Shown here: positions 53,390-64,000 of the stretch, in pieces
Layout: each line of letters opens with the position of its first letter
Position numbering within the stretch: the first letter of the stretch is position 1
The notes under the pieces: generated by a model
Told to the model about the DNA's origin: nothing
The model's database searches: none
What the model saw: the letters and a program-made list of their open reading frames with translations, nothing else
Source: Bathynomus jamesi
Taxonomy: Eukaryota > Arthropoda > Malacostraca > Isopoda > Cirolanidae
NCBI GenBank assembly: GCA_023014485.1
Contig: JAJOZX010001000.1
Span: 780,001-844,000, forward strand
Direction: 5' to 3'
Length of the DNA stretch: 64,000 nt
Made by a program: the position numbers and the translations under genes

Positions 53390-53982
53390 GGAGCACAGAC
53401 AATTCAGCGCAGGACAATTCAGCGCCGACAATTCAGCGCCGACAATTCAGCGCAAAGACAATTCAGCGCAAGACAATTCAGCGCCGACAATTCAGCGCAA
53501 GTCAGTACAGTTAAAAGTTTAGTTAAAAATAATAAAAATAAATCGCAATAAATAAAAAAGAGAAAAATTTGTATATTTATATATATGCTAAATTGGGTCT
53601 GTATCGAAGGAGTGACATTTCAAAGGAGTGACATAACAAAGGAGTGACATAAATACCGTAACGAAGGAGTGACATAACGAAGGAGTGACAAATCGGAGAT
53701 AAAATTCAAAGGAGTATAATTATTAAAATTTTATTTAAAAAAAACAAAATTTGTTAGAATTGTTAAAATTAAGATTTTATTTCAAAAACTAGAAACCTAA
53801 CCTAACCTAACCTAACAGTTGCAAGCCTCTCTTCCCTCTGGATTTGTTCTTTCTTCTTTGTTGGTATTTTCGCGCTGAATTGTCTTGCGCTGAATTGTCT
53901 TGCGCTGAACTGTCTTTGCGCTGAATTGTCTTGCGCTGAATTGTCGGCGCTGAATTGTCCTGCGCTGAATTGTCGGGTCACG
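53390..53982. mobile_element. Foldback element with GACAATTCAGCGC minisatellite arms
   Basis: Each arm holds seven copies of a 14-16 bp unit built on GACAATTCAGCGC, inverted relative to the other arm (53398-53510 and 53868-53976). A perfect 9-bp duplication GTTTTTCAA flanks it (53381-53389 and 53983-53991). The middle holds a second tandem array of about 17-bp units (CAAAGGAGTGACATAA, 53600-53715) and four CCTAA units. Removing the element and one duplication restores the reading LALIEKQPTGSF of the host gene. Confidence 0.93.
53796..53815. repeat. TTAGG telomere-like array in foldback element
   Basis: Four exact CCTAA units followed by CAGTT, in the right half of the foldback interior. Confidence 0.85.
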
Positions 53983-56482
53983 GTTTTTCAATCAACGCAA
54001 GAGATTTAGCTTTGACCTGCGCTGCCGACGCGCACGCGAGTTGCTTGGCGCCTCTTCTGCCGAGTTCATAGTTGATGAACCCTACACTGCGCTCAGAGTC
54101 CTAGTTGTGAATTGGCGCCTTGTCCAGTTTTTCACAGTCCATTTTTGAGAGAGCATATTCCGCTGATTCGTCAAATTCTCCGAATCCAAAGATATCTCCC
54201 TTTTGTTTCTGAAATCCTTCAGCAAGCTTTGGCAATATCATACCCAAAACCTTTGTGACTTCAGTACTCATTTGGAGAGCTGTAGCTTTGATAGCATTGC
54301 AAATATCATCGTCATATCGTGTTTGTTGGAATCTTTCAACAGACAAACTCAAATGCCGGCGTATCCACTTCCAACAGTTTAGCCGGATTAGTAGAAATGA
54401 GGTCTTGGTATAACTGTTGGAATGCTGGAATTAGCTTTGAATAATTTGTACTGGTCGATATCGTCAGTGAAAGGAACGGCTCCACAAAATGAAGTCCAGT
54501 GAGAGCTCCAGCCGTGTACACAACTCTCAAGAAGTCCAGATCCAGGAAGCATCGTACGATGCAGGCCAATTGGGTCGTCACATGCTCAAATTTTCCGAGA
54601 AATGTTCCCACATCGTCATTGTGATATAAGGTTATGGCACATGTCAACGTCAATCTGTTGAAACGTTCATCTTTTAGACTGACAGATTTGTTTCGCTTCG
54701 CGCGATATGAGCATCGAAATCGTTGGCTTTGTTCCACGGTTTGTGGTCAAAGTCATGATTTATCAATCTGGTTATACAGTCCAGCGCTTGTTCGGTCACA
54801 CTCGAGGATGAAGTTGTGGCATTGACGAGAAAACTGGAATATATTTTATCTCGCCCAATGGCATTGTCTATTTCGGTCCATTGTTTAGTGATCACTCGAT
54901 TGAACATGAGAGTTGGGTGGACATTGCAAAACAAATGATCCGGGGCATGTTCTGATTCTAGCTTCTCTGCCACCATTTGTTCTACAGAGAGATTATGGGA
55001 TGTCTGATCAGTGATCACAAAGTCTATCTTTTCAAACAATTCCTTCGAACTAACTCCGCTCGCTGCTTCCAGTATGTTCAACATGGCAATTTTCAAATCC
55101 GCCAAGTTCTCTCTACTTTCCGTAGCAATCGGAAATGTCGGGAGAGGTCTGTATTTTCCATTTATCGTCACTCCCTGCACCGAGAAAGAACCAGCTCCCT
55201 GTTTTTTCGAACCATCAACAGAATAGGTAACTACCGACTTTTTATCTGTTTGCATGATCTCTTTCGCAATTTCATGTAATGCTAGCGCTTCAATGCTCTT
55301 TCTGGCTTGTCGAATATTGCTAGACTGTGGTAGAGTGTCTAGGTCTACTAAGTCTGGCGATTCGTCATGAAATTTCCATTTCCGTCCAAATAGTTTATTG
55401 CCAACAATCACTACGGCTCCCGCAGCTTGACTATCTGACATGTGATGAGAACTTTTGAGTTGGTCCATTGCTTCGTAAACCTCAGGCCTTACTTTTCTGA
55501 CACTTTCTCTTATGTGCTGGTACTTTGGCGGCAACTCATCCTTTTCAATTTTTTTTGTCTAGGGGACAGTTTACGACGCTTCCGACCCATAGACGTGGAA
55601 GCTCATCTGATTCTGATGTGCTAATTTGGAAGTCACTATGATTCGGATCGTCCTCAGATAGTTCACTGAAGCCTTCAGCTGAAGCCATTTCTTTATTCCT
55701 CGCTCTTTCCATCTCTGCTTCCTCTCTCTCTCATTCGCTCCAAACTCTGCAGATCTCTCTTCCTGCGTTCCATGGTCTTATTCCATTTTCTGTCGACAAA
55801 ACTCTCGCAAAACATTTTTCTATCATGTCTTTGATCTTCTAGAAAGTCCCATTCTTCTCGAGTCATTTTTACACCATAAAAATTTTCTAAGCGTTTCCTT
55901 ACTTCATCGTCCGCGCAGAAGATATCAAAAAGTTCTTTCGCTTTTTCGTTGAAATCTTCGACTTTTTTATAATAGTTGTCGTTTCGGCGGTTTTTTCTGG
56001 TCTGAACTAATTTGATGAATCTTTCATACAGTTCCAAAATTTTCAGTTTGATGCGTTTAGTGGTCACTGTATATATATTACAAAAAAATCCAGTGTTTTT
56101 GAAGGACGTTCGCAAGAATTCCGGCCGCAACTTCCTTTGACCTCTCAGTTTTACCGGCTCTATCCGGTCGAAGTAAGTACAACATGTTTTCCAAAATGTC
56201 CTTTTTCGTTGGAAGCAAGCCATTTGAAAAGTCAGCAGTTTCTATGTAGGTTGTTGAACCCAAGGTCTTCTGGTCGGACGAGCGCATACTTGGCGTCCGA
56301 GCGTAGCTCATTGTTCACTCAGGTGTGAAATCTGAAAATAGAAAAAAAACAAGTTGCATCAGACTGGAAAACCTTGCGGCATGAAATGGGAGTCTTAGGG
56401 GATAAATAAAAGCACATACAACAATGTAATGAAAAAACAGTGAAGCATAATAATATTTTCGGTCCCTGAAACCAGCATTATA

Positions 56483-57841
56483 CAGGGTGGGGCACGGGAA
56501 TCAAGTGTTTTTTGAATAGCTAGTAATCGGCCATTAGGAATGGGAGGGGCGTGCGGTAGGTAGCATTCCATTCCTGGGTTCATAGCATTTAACTTTAACT
56601 AACACTCACCTTTATCTTTCAGGTGCCATCATGGAGCAGTGGACGTTAGAACACCGCATGTTCGCGTATGATCATTTTGTTAGGAGTGGCGAGTCAGTGA
56701 CAGCAGTTCAGCGTGCGTTTCGCCGCAGATTCAACATTCATCGAAATGACTCTGTTCCCGCTCGTGACACAATCTTACGTTGGGTTAACAATCTTCGAAC
56801 AGGAGGCTCAATAATGAAAACAAAACCGAAGGGGCCGCAACGCACTGTGCGTACTCCAGAGAACGTTGAAAGGGTCAGACAAGCGATGTTGCAAAGCCCA
56901 GGCCGCTCTGCTCGGAGACATTCAGCTGCACTCGGAATCAGCAATCGTACTGTTAGACGGATTTTGCATGAAGAATTACATTTTCACCCATACAAGTTAG
57001 CGATGGTGCAGGAATTGAATGTAAACGATTGCCCCAACGACTGAAATTTGCACAGGAAATGCTTGCACTTTATGAGCAGAATGAAAACAGATGGTGGTAA
57101 TGAGTGATGATGAAGCCCATTTCCACCTTAATGGGGCCGTCAACAATCAAAACTGTCGGTATTGGGCTGCTGAAAATCCGCGACAACTCCATGAAAAACC
57201 GTTGCATAGCCCTAAGGTTACAGTTTGGTGGCGCGGTGGGAAAGTTTGGCGTCATCGGTCCCTATTTCTTCGAACAAAATGGGGTTACCGTTACCATAAC
57301 ATCTGGGCGTTACATTGAGATGGTGAACACCTTTTTCATCCCTGAGTTACGAAGAAGGCGTATTGCTCGTCGACATTTGTGGTTTCAGCAAGATGGGGCC
57401 ACGCCACACACGCCAGAGCGTCAATGGCTGTTCTTCGCCCCCTGTTTCCCAACCATCTCATTTCGAGATTTGGTGACATTGCATGGCCCCCTCGGTCCCC
57501 TGACTTGTCCACATGTGACTTCTTTCTATGGGGGTACCTCAAGTCACGTGTCTACGCGGACAAGCCGTACATTAGATGCATTGAAGAAGCGATCCGTCAA
57601 CAAATTATCCAAATCAACAGAGACCTGCTGGGAAGAGTGGAGGCCAATTTTCGTAAACGCTTCAACAATGCGTCGACGGCCAAGGACATCATATGCCAGA
57701 TATAATTTTCGGTACATGATTATTATGACATGAAATGCTATGTTCTTACGAATGTTGTTCTACCAATATATTTTCTTTACAAAAATAAATATCATTTTCC
57801 ATAATTATTCCAAAAACACTTGGTTCCCGTGCCCCACCCTG
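56483..57841 (+). mobile_element. Full-length DD41D mariner
   Basis: TA on both sides (56481-56482, 57842-57843), inverted ends CAGGGTGGGGCACGGGAA and TTCCCGTGCCCCACCCTG, followed by mirrored AAGTGTTTTT. It is 1359 bp with a complete but frameshifted gene. Confidence 0.95.
56631..57705 (+). pseudogene. DD41D transposase, full length, about four frameshifts
   Basis: The ATG at 56631 starts MEQWTLEHRMFAYDHFVRSG, the DUF4817-type first helix-turn-helix domain, then TILRWVNNLRTGGS and the linker GPQRTVRTPENVERVRQAML. A second HTH follows (SARRHSAALGISNRTVRRIL). After a shift near 57040 come FAQEMLALYEQNENRW, DEAHFHLNGAVNNQNCRYW (first Asp), WFQQDGATPHTA (second Asp) and PPRSPDLSTCDFFLWGYLKS (third, 41 residues later). 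The C-terminus is LLGRVEANFRKRFNN. Shifts lie near 57040, 57105, 57230 and 57410. It gives the complete domain order that the three shorter DD41D copies lack. Confidence 0.9.
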
Positions 57842-58182
57842 TATATGGTGTTTGGATGTTGGTCCACTAGGTGTCACTTATGTGCTGATGCTAATCAGGC
57901 TGACAACTAGACAGTGTGGTATGAAAGGTGATCGTGTCTGTTGTATGTGGGCGTTAATACATTCTTTAGTATATATCATAACATTAGGGATACTGTCATC
58001 CATGACAATTTGATGAAAAATGGAGATTTTTGGCCGCCATATTAGATTTTCAAAATTCTGAGTACAGATTCGTATACATATGATGACGTCATACCTAAAA
58101 ATCCAGACATGCTAGAAATTTTTTAGTGGCATTTTTCAAATCAGCGTATTCGAATTAGTTAAATCACCTATTTTAGGACCAG

Positions 58183-58420
58183 TTACACAATCTTTGTTAA
58201 CAAGTGTATTGGAAAGGGCTTTCCGTTCTTCGGAGTCTTGAAGTGGTGGTGGTGTTTCGTAAACGTATCAACCTTAACTGCTGCAATTCTGTCACCGTGA
58301 GAGGCATAAAGAGCAACGCTGATGGCAAAGAAATCTTTACAATCAACTGCAACGACGATCTTCTTTGAAGCATTTGCGGCAGTAAGCCATACACAACCAA
58401 CGTTATGTCAATGAAAATCC
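58183..58420 (-). pseudogene. Coding-like remnant, family unknown
   Basis: One minus-strand frame reads CVWLTAANASKKIVVAVDCK, then DFFAISVALYASHGDRIAAV, then KVDTFTKHHHHFKTPKNG and PFPIHLL before a stop at 58183. The composition and the regular hydrophobic pattern look like a real protein. Upstream, in another frame, FAIDYSFSERSDERG suggests the protein began earlier and lost its frame. I recognise no family. It has no ATG. It could be a host gene fragment or another transposon. Confidence 0.35.
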
Positions 58421-58859
58421 AAGAGCAACCTCGTTCATCCGAACGTTCAGAAAATGAGTAATCGATAGCGAACATTTCTGACCAAGGCTGTCGCTATTCC
58501 ATATGTATATGACGTCACAATTCGGCACGTTTTCTCTGGTTATTGTAGTTTTTAGAAAATGTGGTATAGGTATAACTAATTTGATTTAAGTTATTCTGTT
58601 ATTCATACAGGTTCTACAAATTGAAATATATATCACTCTGTATTTCAGGGGGAATATTAATGTGTCTGTCAGCAATCAGATTTATAATTAGTTTGAATGG
58701 TTTAACATCCATCAGATGCCTTATTCTCTATTATTTACCATAGAAAACTGATAACTATAGGACAGACTTACCAATTCGACTTTTTCACCCATATTTAGTG
58801 AGAAGTTAACAAAACTTAACTTACCGAAACTCAGAAATGTTAACTGAAAAAAAGGAATT

Positions 58860-59035
58860 GAATAAAAACACCTTGTATATGATTTCTGTTCACATTTATT
58901 ACGTTTTTCATATAAAAATTGTCATATTTAAAAAGTGACGTGGAATGAGGTCCGCCAGTTCCACGTCCGTCGATGATGCGCAGTTGTTTTCCGCACTAGC
59001 AGACGAAATTCTTCAAAACGGCAGCCTTGTTTCTG
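58860..59035 (-). repeat. Dispersed repeat, partner of 35790-36005
   Basis: Reverse-complement copy of the internal part of the outer hAT-like element: GAATTGAATAAAAACACCTT, AAAATTGTCATATTTAAA, GACGTGGAATGA, CGTCGATGATG and CGGCAGCCTTG are shared in inverted order. The element's terminal repeat is not present nearby. Confidence 0.8.
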
Positions 59036-60404
59036 ACCAGTCATCAAGCACTGAGAAAAGATTTAGTACTTCTTACCAACAATCTCCGTCATCACTTTTG
59101 TTGGGTTTGCAAAAATGAGTGATTTCATAATAATATAAAATGTATTAGAATGTTGACATAAATAAACAAATATAAGTTAGGATTTGATATGTAGAATCTA
59201 AATTCCAAGTAGGACTCGGGTAAAACACAGTAAAGGATACGTGACTTTTTGCACGTAAACATCCGAACAGAGCTCAACATAATCTTACTGGAACACGTGA
59301 CTTTTTTTTTAAGTTAACCAATGGATACGAGAGTATCAGTCACGCAATGCCACACCTACAGTGTACCTTATCCAATCATGTTCGATCTAAAGCAATTCAT
59401 TATATTGTTTTATAGTTTTTTTATATTTTTGTTTCATAACTGTGACTTAAGAATATAATAGTATTTTTTTAACAAAGTGTTTCATACCCGATTGTGATTA
59501 ACATGTAGTTCAAGTGATGACCACAAGTGAATGTGATATTTTCTAAACAGACGAATGTGTTGGGACTAGCGACGCCGTCTATGGAAAACTGATACGTGTT
59601 GGTAGTCGGAAGGTAACGAAAATGGTCCACTGAGTAGGTAGGTACTTAATCTAACAATTATTAAACTCCTTTTATGTCAATGACTGGGTGGCTGAAACCA
59701 ATTTGTTGCTGACCAAAGTTAATCTCCACACTAGTATTTATATATTGTGTGATAAAGCGTACTCGGTAGTATTAATGAAACTGTACTTAATGATGTAATG
59801 TACTAAATGACGTAGTCAATGTACTTTAATGGAATTGCAGTTAACGATAATAAATGAATTGGTAATTATAATCATAGTTACAGTAGACCAAAATTACAAT
59901 GTACTCAATGTCCGACCCGACATTATGTCGCCATAAGGAATGTAGAATCGGCGATACTGTTGTTATGTTTTTTTATTATTATTTTTCCGTTGTGATAAAT
60001 TTTGATGTGCTTTCTACTTTGCCAAATAATTGATGACCTGTTCTTTTTTTAAAATCTCAATCATTTTTAGATTTAGCTTAATAATGAATCCTGAGTAACT
60101 TTTTCCATGTCATGTTTTGTATACATTCTTTCTTCTTTATAAAAGATGAAGTCATGTCTTGCCTAAGCATTTAATTGTAAATCTTAAACCTTTAATTTTT
60201 ACTCATATGCATATTTTAGTGTAAAGATGCATAGTTCAATTTCCACTTTTAGTTAACTTGGCAGATCATGACAACATCAGATCTGAAAATACGCAATTTA
60301 AGATAAAAATATGGCTTCATCTTCAAATATCTTGTTTATTCGTTTAAACCTTACCTCAAAATATAGACCACCAATAGTGAAACTCGGGTCAAGAACGATT
60401 TTTG
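59036..60404. other. No gene seen
   Basis: AT-rich DNA without recognisable coding or terminal repeats. Confidence 0.5.
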
Positions 60405-60550
60405 ATTTTTGACCCCTATGACCCCCATGTACATACCACCTGAAAGTATACATATATGTATTATTGTATTTTTCTGCTATATAATCCATATTTATTGCCA
60501 GATTTGCTTTGTAATATGTCCTTCATAGGGTTCACGGGGTCGGAGAACGA
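60405..60550 (+). repeat. Dispersed repeat, copy 2
   Basis: Same blocks and order as 52495-52640. It runs directly into LINE sequence at about 60560. Confidence 0.8.
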
Positions 60551-60559
60551 ATAGGAAGA

Positions 60560-62490
60560 TTCTTAAACACCTCTCTTCTTACACTCTTCATTCAGATCGT
60601 CAGTATGGGTTCCGCAATGGACGTTCTACTGGCAATCTTCTTGCATATCTCTCTGACTCTTGGCCATCCTCCTTTCGGGATTTCGGCGAAATTTTTGCTA
60701 TTGCGCTAGCAGACTGGCACTGCTATTGTGCCAGTTTGGCACAAATCTTTAATTTCGAAACTGCCCTCCTTCAGTTTCTATCCTTCTCTCTGTGCAAGGG
60801 TGGATCTAGGCATTTCAGTAAGGTGGGGTTCCAAAAAAAAGGGCACCCCCTAAAATAAAAAGGGCACATTACTAAAAATTGTTTCTTAAAACAGACTATC
60901 AATGAGCGAGCGTAAAATCAATTATATTGTTTTATTAGATCAGTCTCATTCAAATATGATACAGAATAAAAATCTAATTTGGGTACAACAATTACCGAAG
61001 AAAATTTTTAAAACAATTACAAATGTCTTGCCAATTAAAAGAACTATCCAGTCCCGTAGCCAGGGGGTCGAAATTGTAGGAAGGCGGACCTTTTGGTGCA
61101 ATGACCTAGTCACTGCGGAGGGGGTTTAGAGTAGTTTAGAGAAGTTTGTGAAGTTTCAAAAAGAAAATGCAAAAAAAAAGCAAGTGTTTAGTGACTAAAT
61201 GATGTTATATATTATAATATCACATCATAAGTTAAAACTATGGTTAGAAAAGTCGTTCGACCCCCATCCCCCCACACTGGCTACAGGCCTGCTATCGGAT
61301 AAAATGAAGATAAAAATAGTGATATGGCTGCACCATTACTAAGGGAACCTATAAAAACCACTGCAACTACAAATTTGGAAGTACAATGTATACAGATAAA
61401 GACTCAAAATAGAATTTAAATATAATAAAATAACCATGATCTATTTACAAAAAAAAATTGTTTTTAGAGGCATATACATCATTCAAATAGAGCATTTGCA
61501 CTTGAAGAAAGAGCCCTTGCAAGAAATTGAAGGGGGGGGGGGCCGGACGTCGCCGACCCTCCCCCCTAGATTCGCCCTTGCTGCGCCTTCATCTCTAATT
61601 TCCTTTCTGGCCGATCCATAGCTGCGGTTATAGATGGCTACTGTTCTTCTCCTAAAGCTATTAACAGTGGTGTTTCTCAGGGTTCTGTCCTGTCACCTAC
61701 TCTTTTCCTTTTATTTATCAATGATCTGTTAAGTCGCACTTCCTGCCCTCTCCACTCTCATGCCGATGTTTCCACTCTTCACTTCTGCACCCGCTTCCCA
61801 GTTACCTGTCCGTCTCAACAGTCACTCCATGCTTCGCATAGGACGGCTTTGGTACACCTGAACTCTGATCTTTCTGCCATCTCTGATTGGGGCAGAGAAA
61901 ACCTTGTGGCCTTCAATGCCTCAAAAACTCAGTTCCTCCATCTCTCTACTCATCACAATCTTCCACACGACTATCCCCTTACCTTCAAACAATACACAAC
62001 TCAATCCTTTTTCTTCCCTTAACATTGTTGGCGTTTTCCAAAACAGCTTCTAAGAGGTTAGGTGTGCTGTACCGCCTCCGCAGTTTCTTCACTCCAGCTC
62101 AGTTGCCCTCTCTCTCTTGTTCGCCCCTGTATAGAGTGCGCTTCTCATATGTTGGGTGGCCCAACCCACACAGCCTTACTTGGCCGGGTGAAATCAAAAG
62201 CTTTTCGCCTCATCAATTCCTCGCAATGTTGCATCACTCTCTCTTTACTATTGCTATTATAACGGACATTGCTCTTGTGAACTCTCTAACTGCATGCCTC
62301 CTCCTTTAAGGAGAGCACGCAGCATCAGACTTTCACTCCTTTTCTGCCCAACTCTCTAACGCAAGGGTTAATCGGTATTTTCAATATTTCATCTACTCAA
62401 CCGGTAAACTCTGGAACAATCTTCCTCAATCCATCTTTCCACCTGTCTATGACAGAGTGTCTAGGCATCTCGAAAATCCTGAACCTTGAT
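60560..62490 (+). pseudogene. LINE reverse transcriptase, split by an insertion
   Basis: The first piece reads SDRQYGFRNGRSTGNLLAYL and FGEIFAIALA, the RT fingers. A 786-bp insertion interrupts it. The RT resumes with AFISNFLSGRSIAAVIDGYC, NSGVSQGSVLSPTLFLLFIN (Ser for the usual Pro in the PQG motif) and SHADVSTLHF, where the catalytic YADD is changed to HADV. Then ISDWGRENLVAFNASKTQFL, and after shifts the post-RT region (KRLGVLYRLRSFFTPAQL; GWPNPHSLTW in another frame; NRYFQYFIYSTGKLWNNLPQ), ending at a stop near 62488. The relaxed motifs and many shifts show a dead, old copy. This lineage is different from the LINEs at 20-28 kb. Confidence 0.85.
60795..61580. mobile_element. Non-autonomous insertion in LINE
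   Basis: Ends CAAGGGTGGATCTAGG and CCTAGATTCGCCCTTG are inverted copies. It holds G-runs and C-runs just inside the ends and no coding sequence. Its position matches exactly the break in the LINE frame. No clean target duplication: CTGTG before and CTGCG after may be its decayed form. Confidence 0.7.
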
Positions 62491-62764
62491 TTTGGCTTTC
62501 TTCTTCTTCTACAGGGGGAGCGCTTTTGCGGACATTCGCCCTTGGCACCTCCTTCCTGCACAAAAGAGATTGCATGCTATAGCATTGTTATGTAGGTTTG
62601 TGTTTTTATCAAAATAAATTATTTAATAATTAAAACAAAGTTTTTAAGTGGTGTTATAGATTTTTTGGGAATAATATATTTGTGTATTATCCAGTGTAGT
62701 AACATATGTACACAGCGTAATAGTGCACGTCTATTGCTTTGCCCAAGTAGTATACCCGTAAATC

Positions 62765-62860
62765 GGACGAGTGCAGAGCAATTGCAATGTTGATGAAATG
62801 TTGCAAGCTGCCACCCCCTTCCCCCTTGTTGCAATGCGCCACCCCCCACCCCCATGGTAT
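62765..62860. repeat. Short piece of dispersed G/C-rich repeat
   Basis: GCAATTGCAATGTTGAT, GTTGCAAG and C-runs with TTGTTGCAA resemble the family at 4.3 kb. Confidence 0.45.
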
Positions 62861-62889
62861 ATATACTCATGCTGGGTCCCGAATTAAAA

Positions 62890-62890
<1 letters not shown>

Positions 62891-62947
<57 letters not shown>
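62891..62947. repeat. (CA)n-(TA)n microsatellite
   Basis: CA run joined to a TA run. Confidence 0.95.
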
Positions 62948-62948
<1 letters not shown>

Positions 62949-62949
62949 A

Positions 62950-63725
62950 ACCGATGCATGTAAACACCAATATACGAGCATGCTGAATAACTACCACACA
63001 AAAAGAATCCACAACCAGTACCACAACCACCAATCATGGCTTTTACTTACCAGTTCCTGATAGACCAACAAGGTTTTTAAATACAACCCAATAGACAAAG
63101 CTATTAAACATAAACGTTTATGGAGCCAGGAGTAGACCGACAAGGTCTCAAAAAAAGGACAACGCTAATAGTTTTTCCATTAAACTTCTCATGGTGGAAA
63201 ACCACCACGAGGCCAATTTAACGTTTGGTAGGTGATCTTTTAAACAAAAAATCGAATATGATAAAACAAGTTTAATGCAAAAACAAATTTTCACCTTAAT
63301 TTACAAATTTATACTTAAACTATAACAAAAACCTTAATATAATTTTTAAAACAAAATAGAAATTAAATTAGGGCTAACTATTTCATTTTTCGCATTTATC
63401 CCCATCATGTTTAAAGATAAGAACGTGCTATTTAATTAATTTGTATATATTTATTGGAGAGATGTTCAAAACAGTAATATGTTGAAACATGTCACTAAAA
63501 TATTTTCCACCGTGATTTTACGATATAGTGTTTAGAAGGCAGTATATACATGTCACAACCATGCGACCTACCATTTCTATGGTTGAGCCGTATCCATGTT
63601 TGTGCCATTAGAAGTTCGCTGTGAGAAGCGAATGTCCCTTAATTTCATTCCCTTAAAGTACAGTACAAACAAGCCAATCGACGGTTTAGATCGTTTAACA
63701 TTTCCATCGGAATATTACCCATATA
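62950..63725. other. No gene seen
   Basis: AT-rich DNA. GACCAACAAGGTTT and GACCGACAAGGTCT (63063, 63137) form a loose repeat. Nothing else recognised. Confidence 0.5.
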
Positions 63726-64000
63726 CAGAGATGGGCACGATCTTGATCTTCAAGATCAGATCGTGATCTTGAAGATCAAGATCGTGATCTGATCTTGATC
63801 TTGAAGATCACTTTTATTATGGTGATCTTGATCTTGATCTAAGATCACTTTATTTCTTGTGATCTTGATCTTGAAGATCACTTTAGACTTCAAGATCACT
63901 TTTAATTTCAGATTCTTAAATATGCCGCTATGCGAATGTCATTTGTTTTTTGTCCAAGCGACATCTGGTGGCAACTTTGTTCAACACCGACTGTTTATGT
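63726..64000 (+). mobile_element. Left end of a hAT with GATCTT arrays
   Basis: It begins CAGAGATGGGCACGATCTTG, a hAT-type end like those at 30314 and 35605. The next 170 bases are a dense array of GATCTTGATCTTGAAGATCA words in both orientations. The right end lies beyond the window, so the content is unknown. Confidence 0.7.

Larger units (their letters stand above)
52990..56311 (-). pseudogene. Transposase-like protein, unclassified family B, interrupted
   Basis: Minus-strand frames form one protein. The N-terminus is FSNGLLPTKKDILENMLYLL, then WIFCNIYTVTTKRIKLKI. A helical, highly charged region follows (REEWDFLEDQRHDRKMFCES, FVDRKWNKTMERRKRD). The core has KYQHIRESVRKVRPEVYEAM, VVTYSVDGSKKQGAGSFS with a candidate Asp, DFVITDQTSHNLSVEQM with another, and HLFCNVHPTLMFNRV. 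Then come EQALDCITRLINHDFDHKPW and FNRLTLTCAITLYH. Near the end are DRRRNRDLEELKRLGGPFTA and LYLEVSYARDTTLSVPKTSD. Similar proteins are frequent uncharacterised repeats in crustacean and other marine invertebrate genomes. The transposase role is inferred from repetition and the Asp blocks. Several frameshifts and a foldback insertion (53390-53982) break it. Confidence 0.7.

Noticed and set aside
55693..56223. 176-residue frame starting MACFQRKRTF
   Set aside because: Its first 45 residues are out of frame with the family; the true N-terminus is the frame at 56311-56078 and the rest belongs to transposase family B.
1..64000. CRISPR array, bacterial operons, rRNA or full tRNA genes
   Set aside because: The tandem arrays found have no spacers of constant length, no prokaryotic gene organisation exists, and no rRNA or complete cloverleaf was seen.

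Overview
This is eukaryotic nuclear DNA, most probably from an arthropod. It is AT-rich and full of microsatellites, and it carries two short arrays of the arthropod telomere unit TTAGG (read as CCTAA on the + strand). Its transposon families include DD41D mariners, Polintons, ZMYM1-like hATs and ADD/CR1-type LINEs, all usual in insects, chelicerates and crustaceans. I cannot name the species. I found no convincing intact host gene; one short exon-like reading frame (1118-1276, minus) is the best host candidate. Nearly everything recognisable is a transposable element, and nearly every coding region is broken.

Layout. 0-2.5 kb: the 3' part of a DD41D mariner, a palindromic MITE, an interstitial telomere-like array, a small unknown frame, a fragment of a zinc-finger transposase family and a second MITE. 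4.8-14.9 kb: a decayed Polinton/Maverick. On the minus strand are a 1.1-kb tandem duplication holding unknown genes and a broken protein-primed DNA polymerase B. On the plus strand are a packaging ATPase, a small core-like protein, a hypothetical protein and an rve integrase. The integrase is cut by an unclassified transposase-like element (14.9-17.9 kb). Two more pieces of a second Polinton copy lie at 17.9-18.3 kb and 25.3-26.7 kb. 19-29 kb: dispersed G/C-rich repeats, one fairly complete LINE with endonuclease and reverse transcriptase, a mariner with an open 334-residue transposase that carries a hAT MITE inside its terminal repeat, and a second LINE in reverse.

28.9-42 kb: a mariner turned into a hairpin with 248-bp arms; a short hAT; a 2.3-kb element with CACTA/CAGTG-type ends and a TTA target duplication that encodes a zinc-finger transposase candidate; and a three-level nest in which a 6-kb outer element holds a nearly intact 4-kb hAT and a shortened DD41D mariner. 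43-52 kb: another hAT with a second mariner hairpin inside it, LINE and pogo pieces, a hAT MITE holding a MULE-like foldback element built of 15-bp minisatellite arms, and a Tc1 copy holding another hAT MITE. 53-58 kb: a second unclassified transposase gene interrupted by a second minisatellite-armed foldback element with a clean 9-bp target duplication, then a full-length but frameshifted DD41D mariner. 58-64 kb: unknown coding remnants, another LINE split by an insertion, and the left end of a hAT with GATCTT arrays.

The strongest pattern is nesting that can be proved: in several places removing the inner element plus one target duplication restores the outer element. The most unusual structures are the two foldback elements at 47.8-48.6 kb and 53.4-54.0 kb. 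They share an architecture (mirror-image minisatellite arms, probable 9-bp duplications) but not a sequence. One still carries a reading frame resembling the C-terminus of a Mutator-like transposase.
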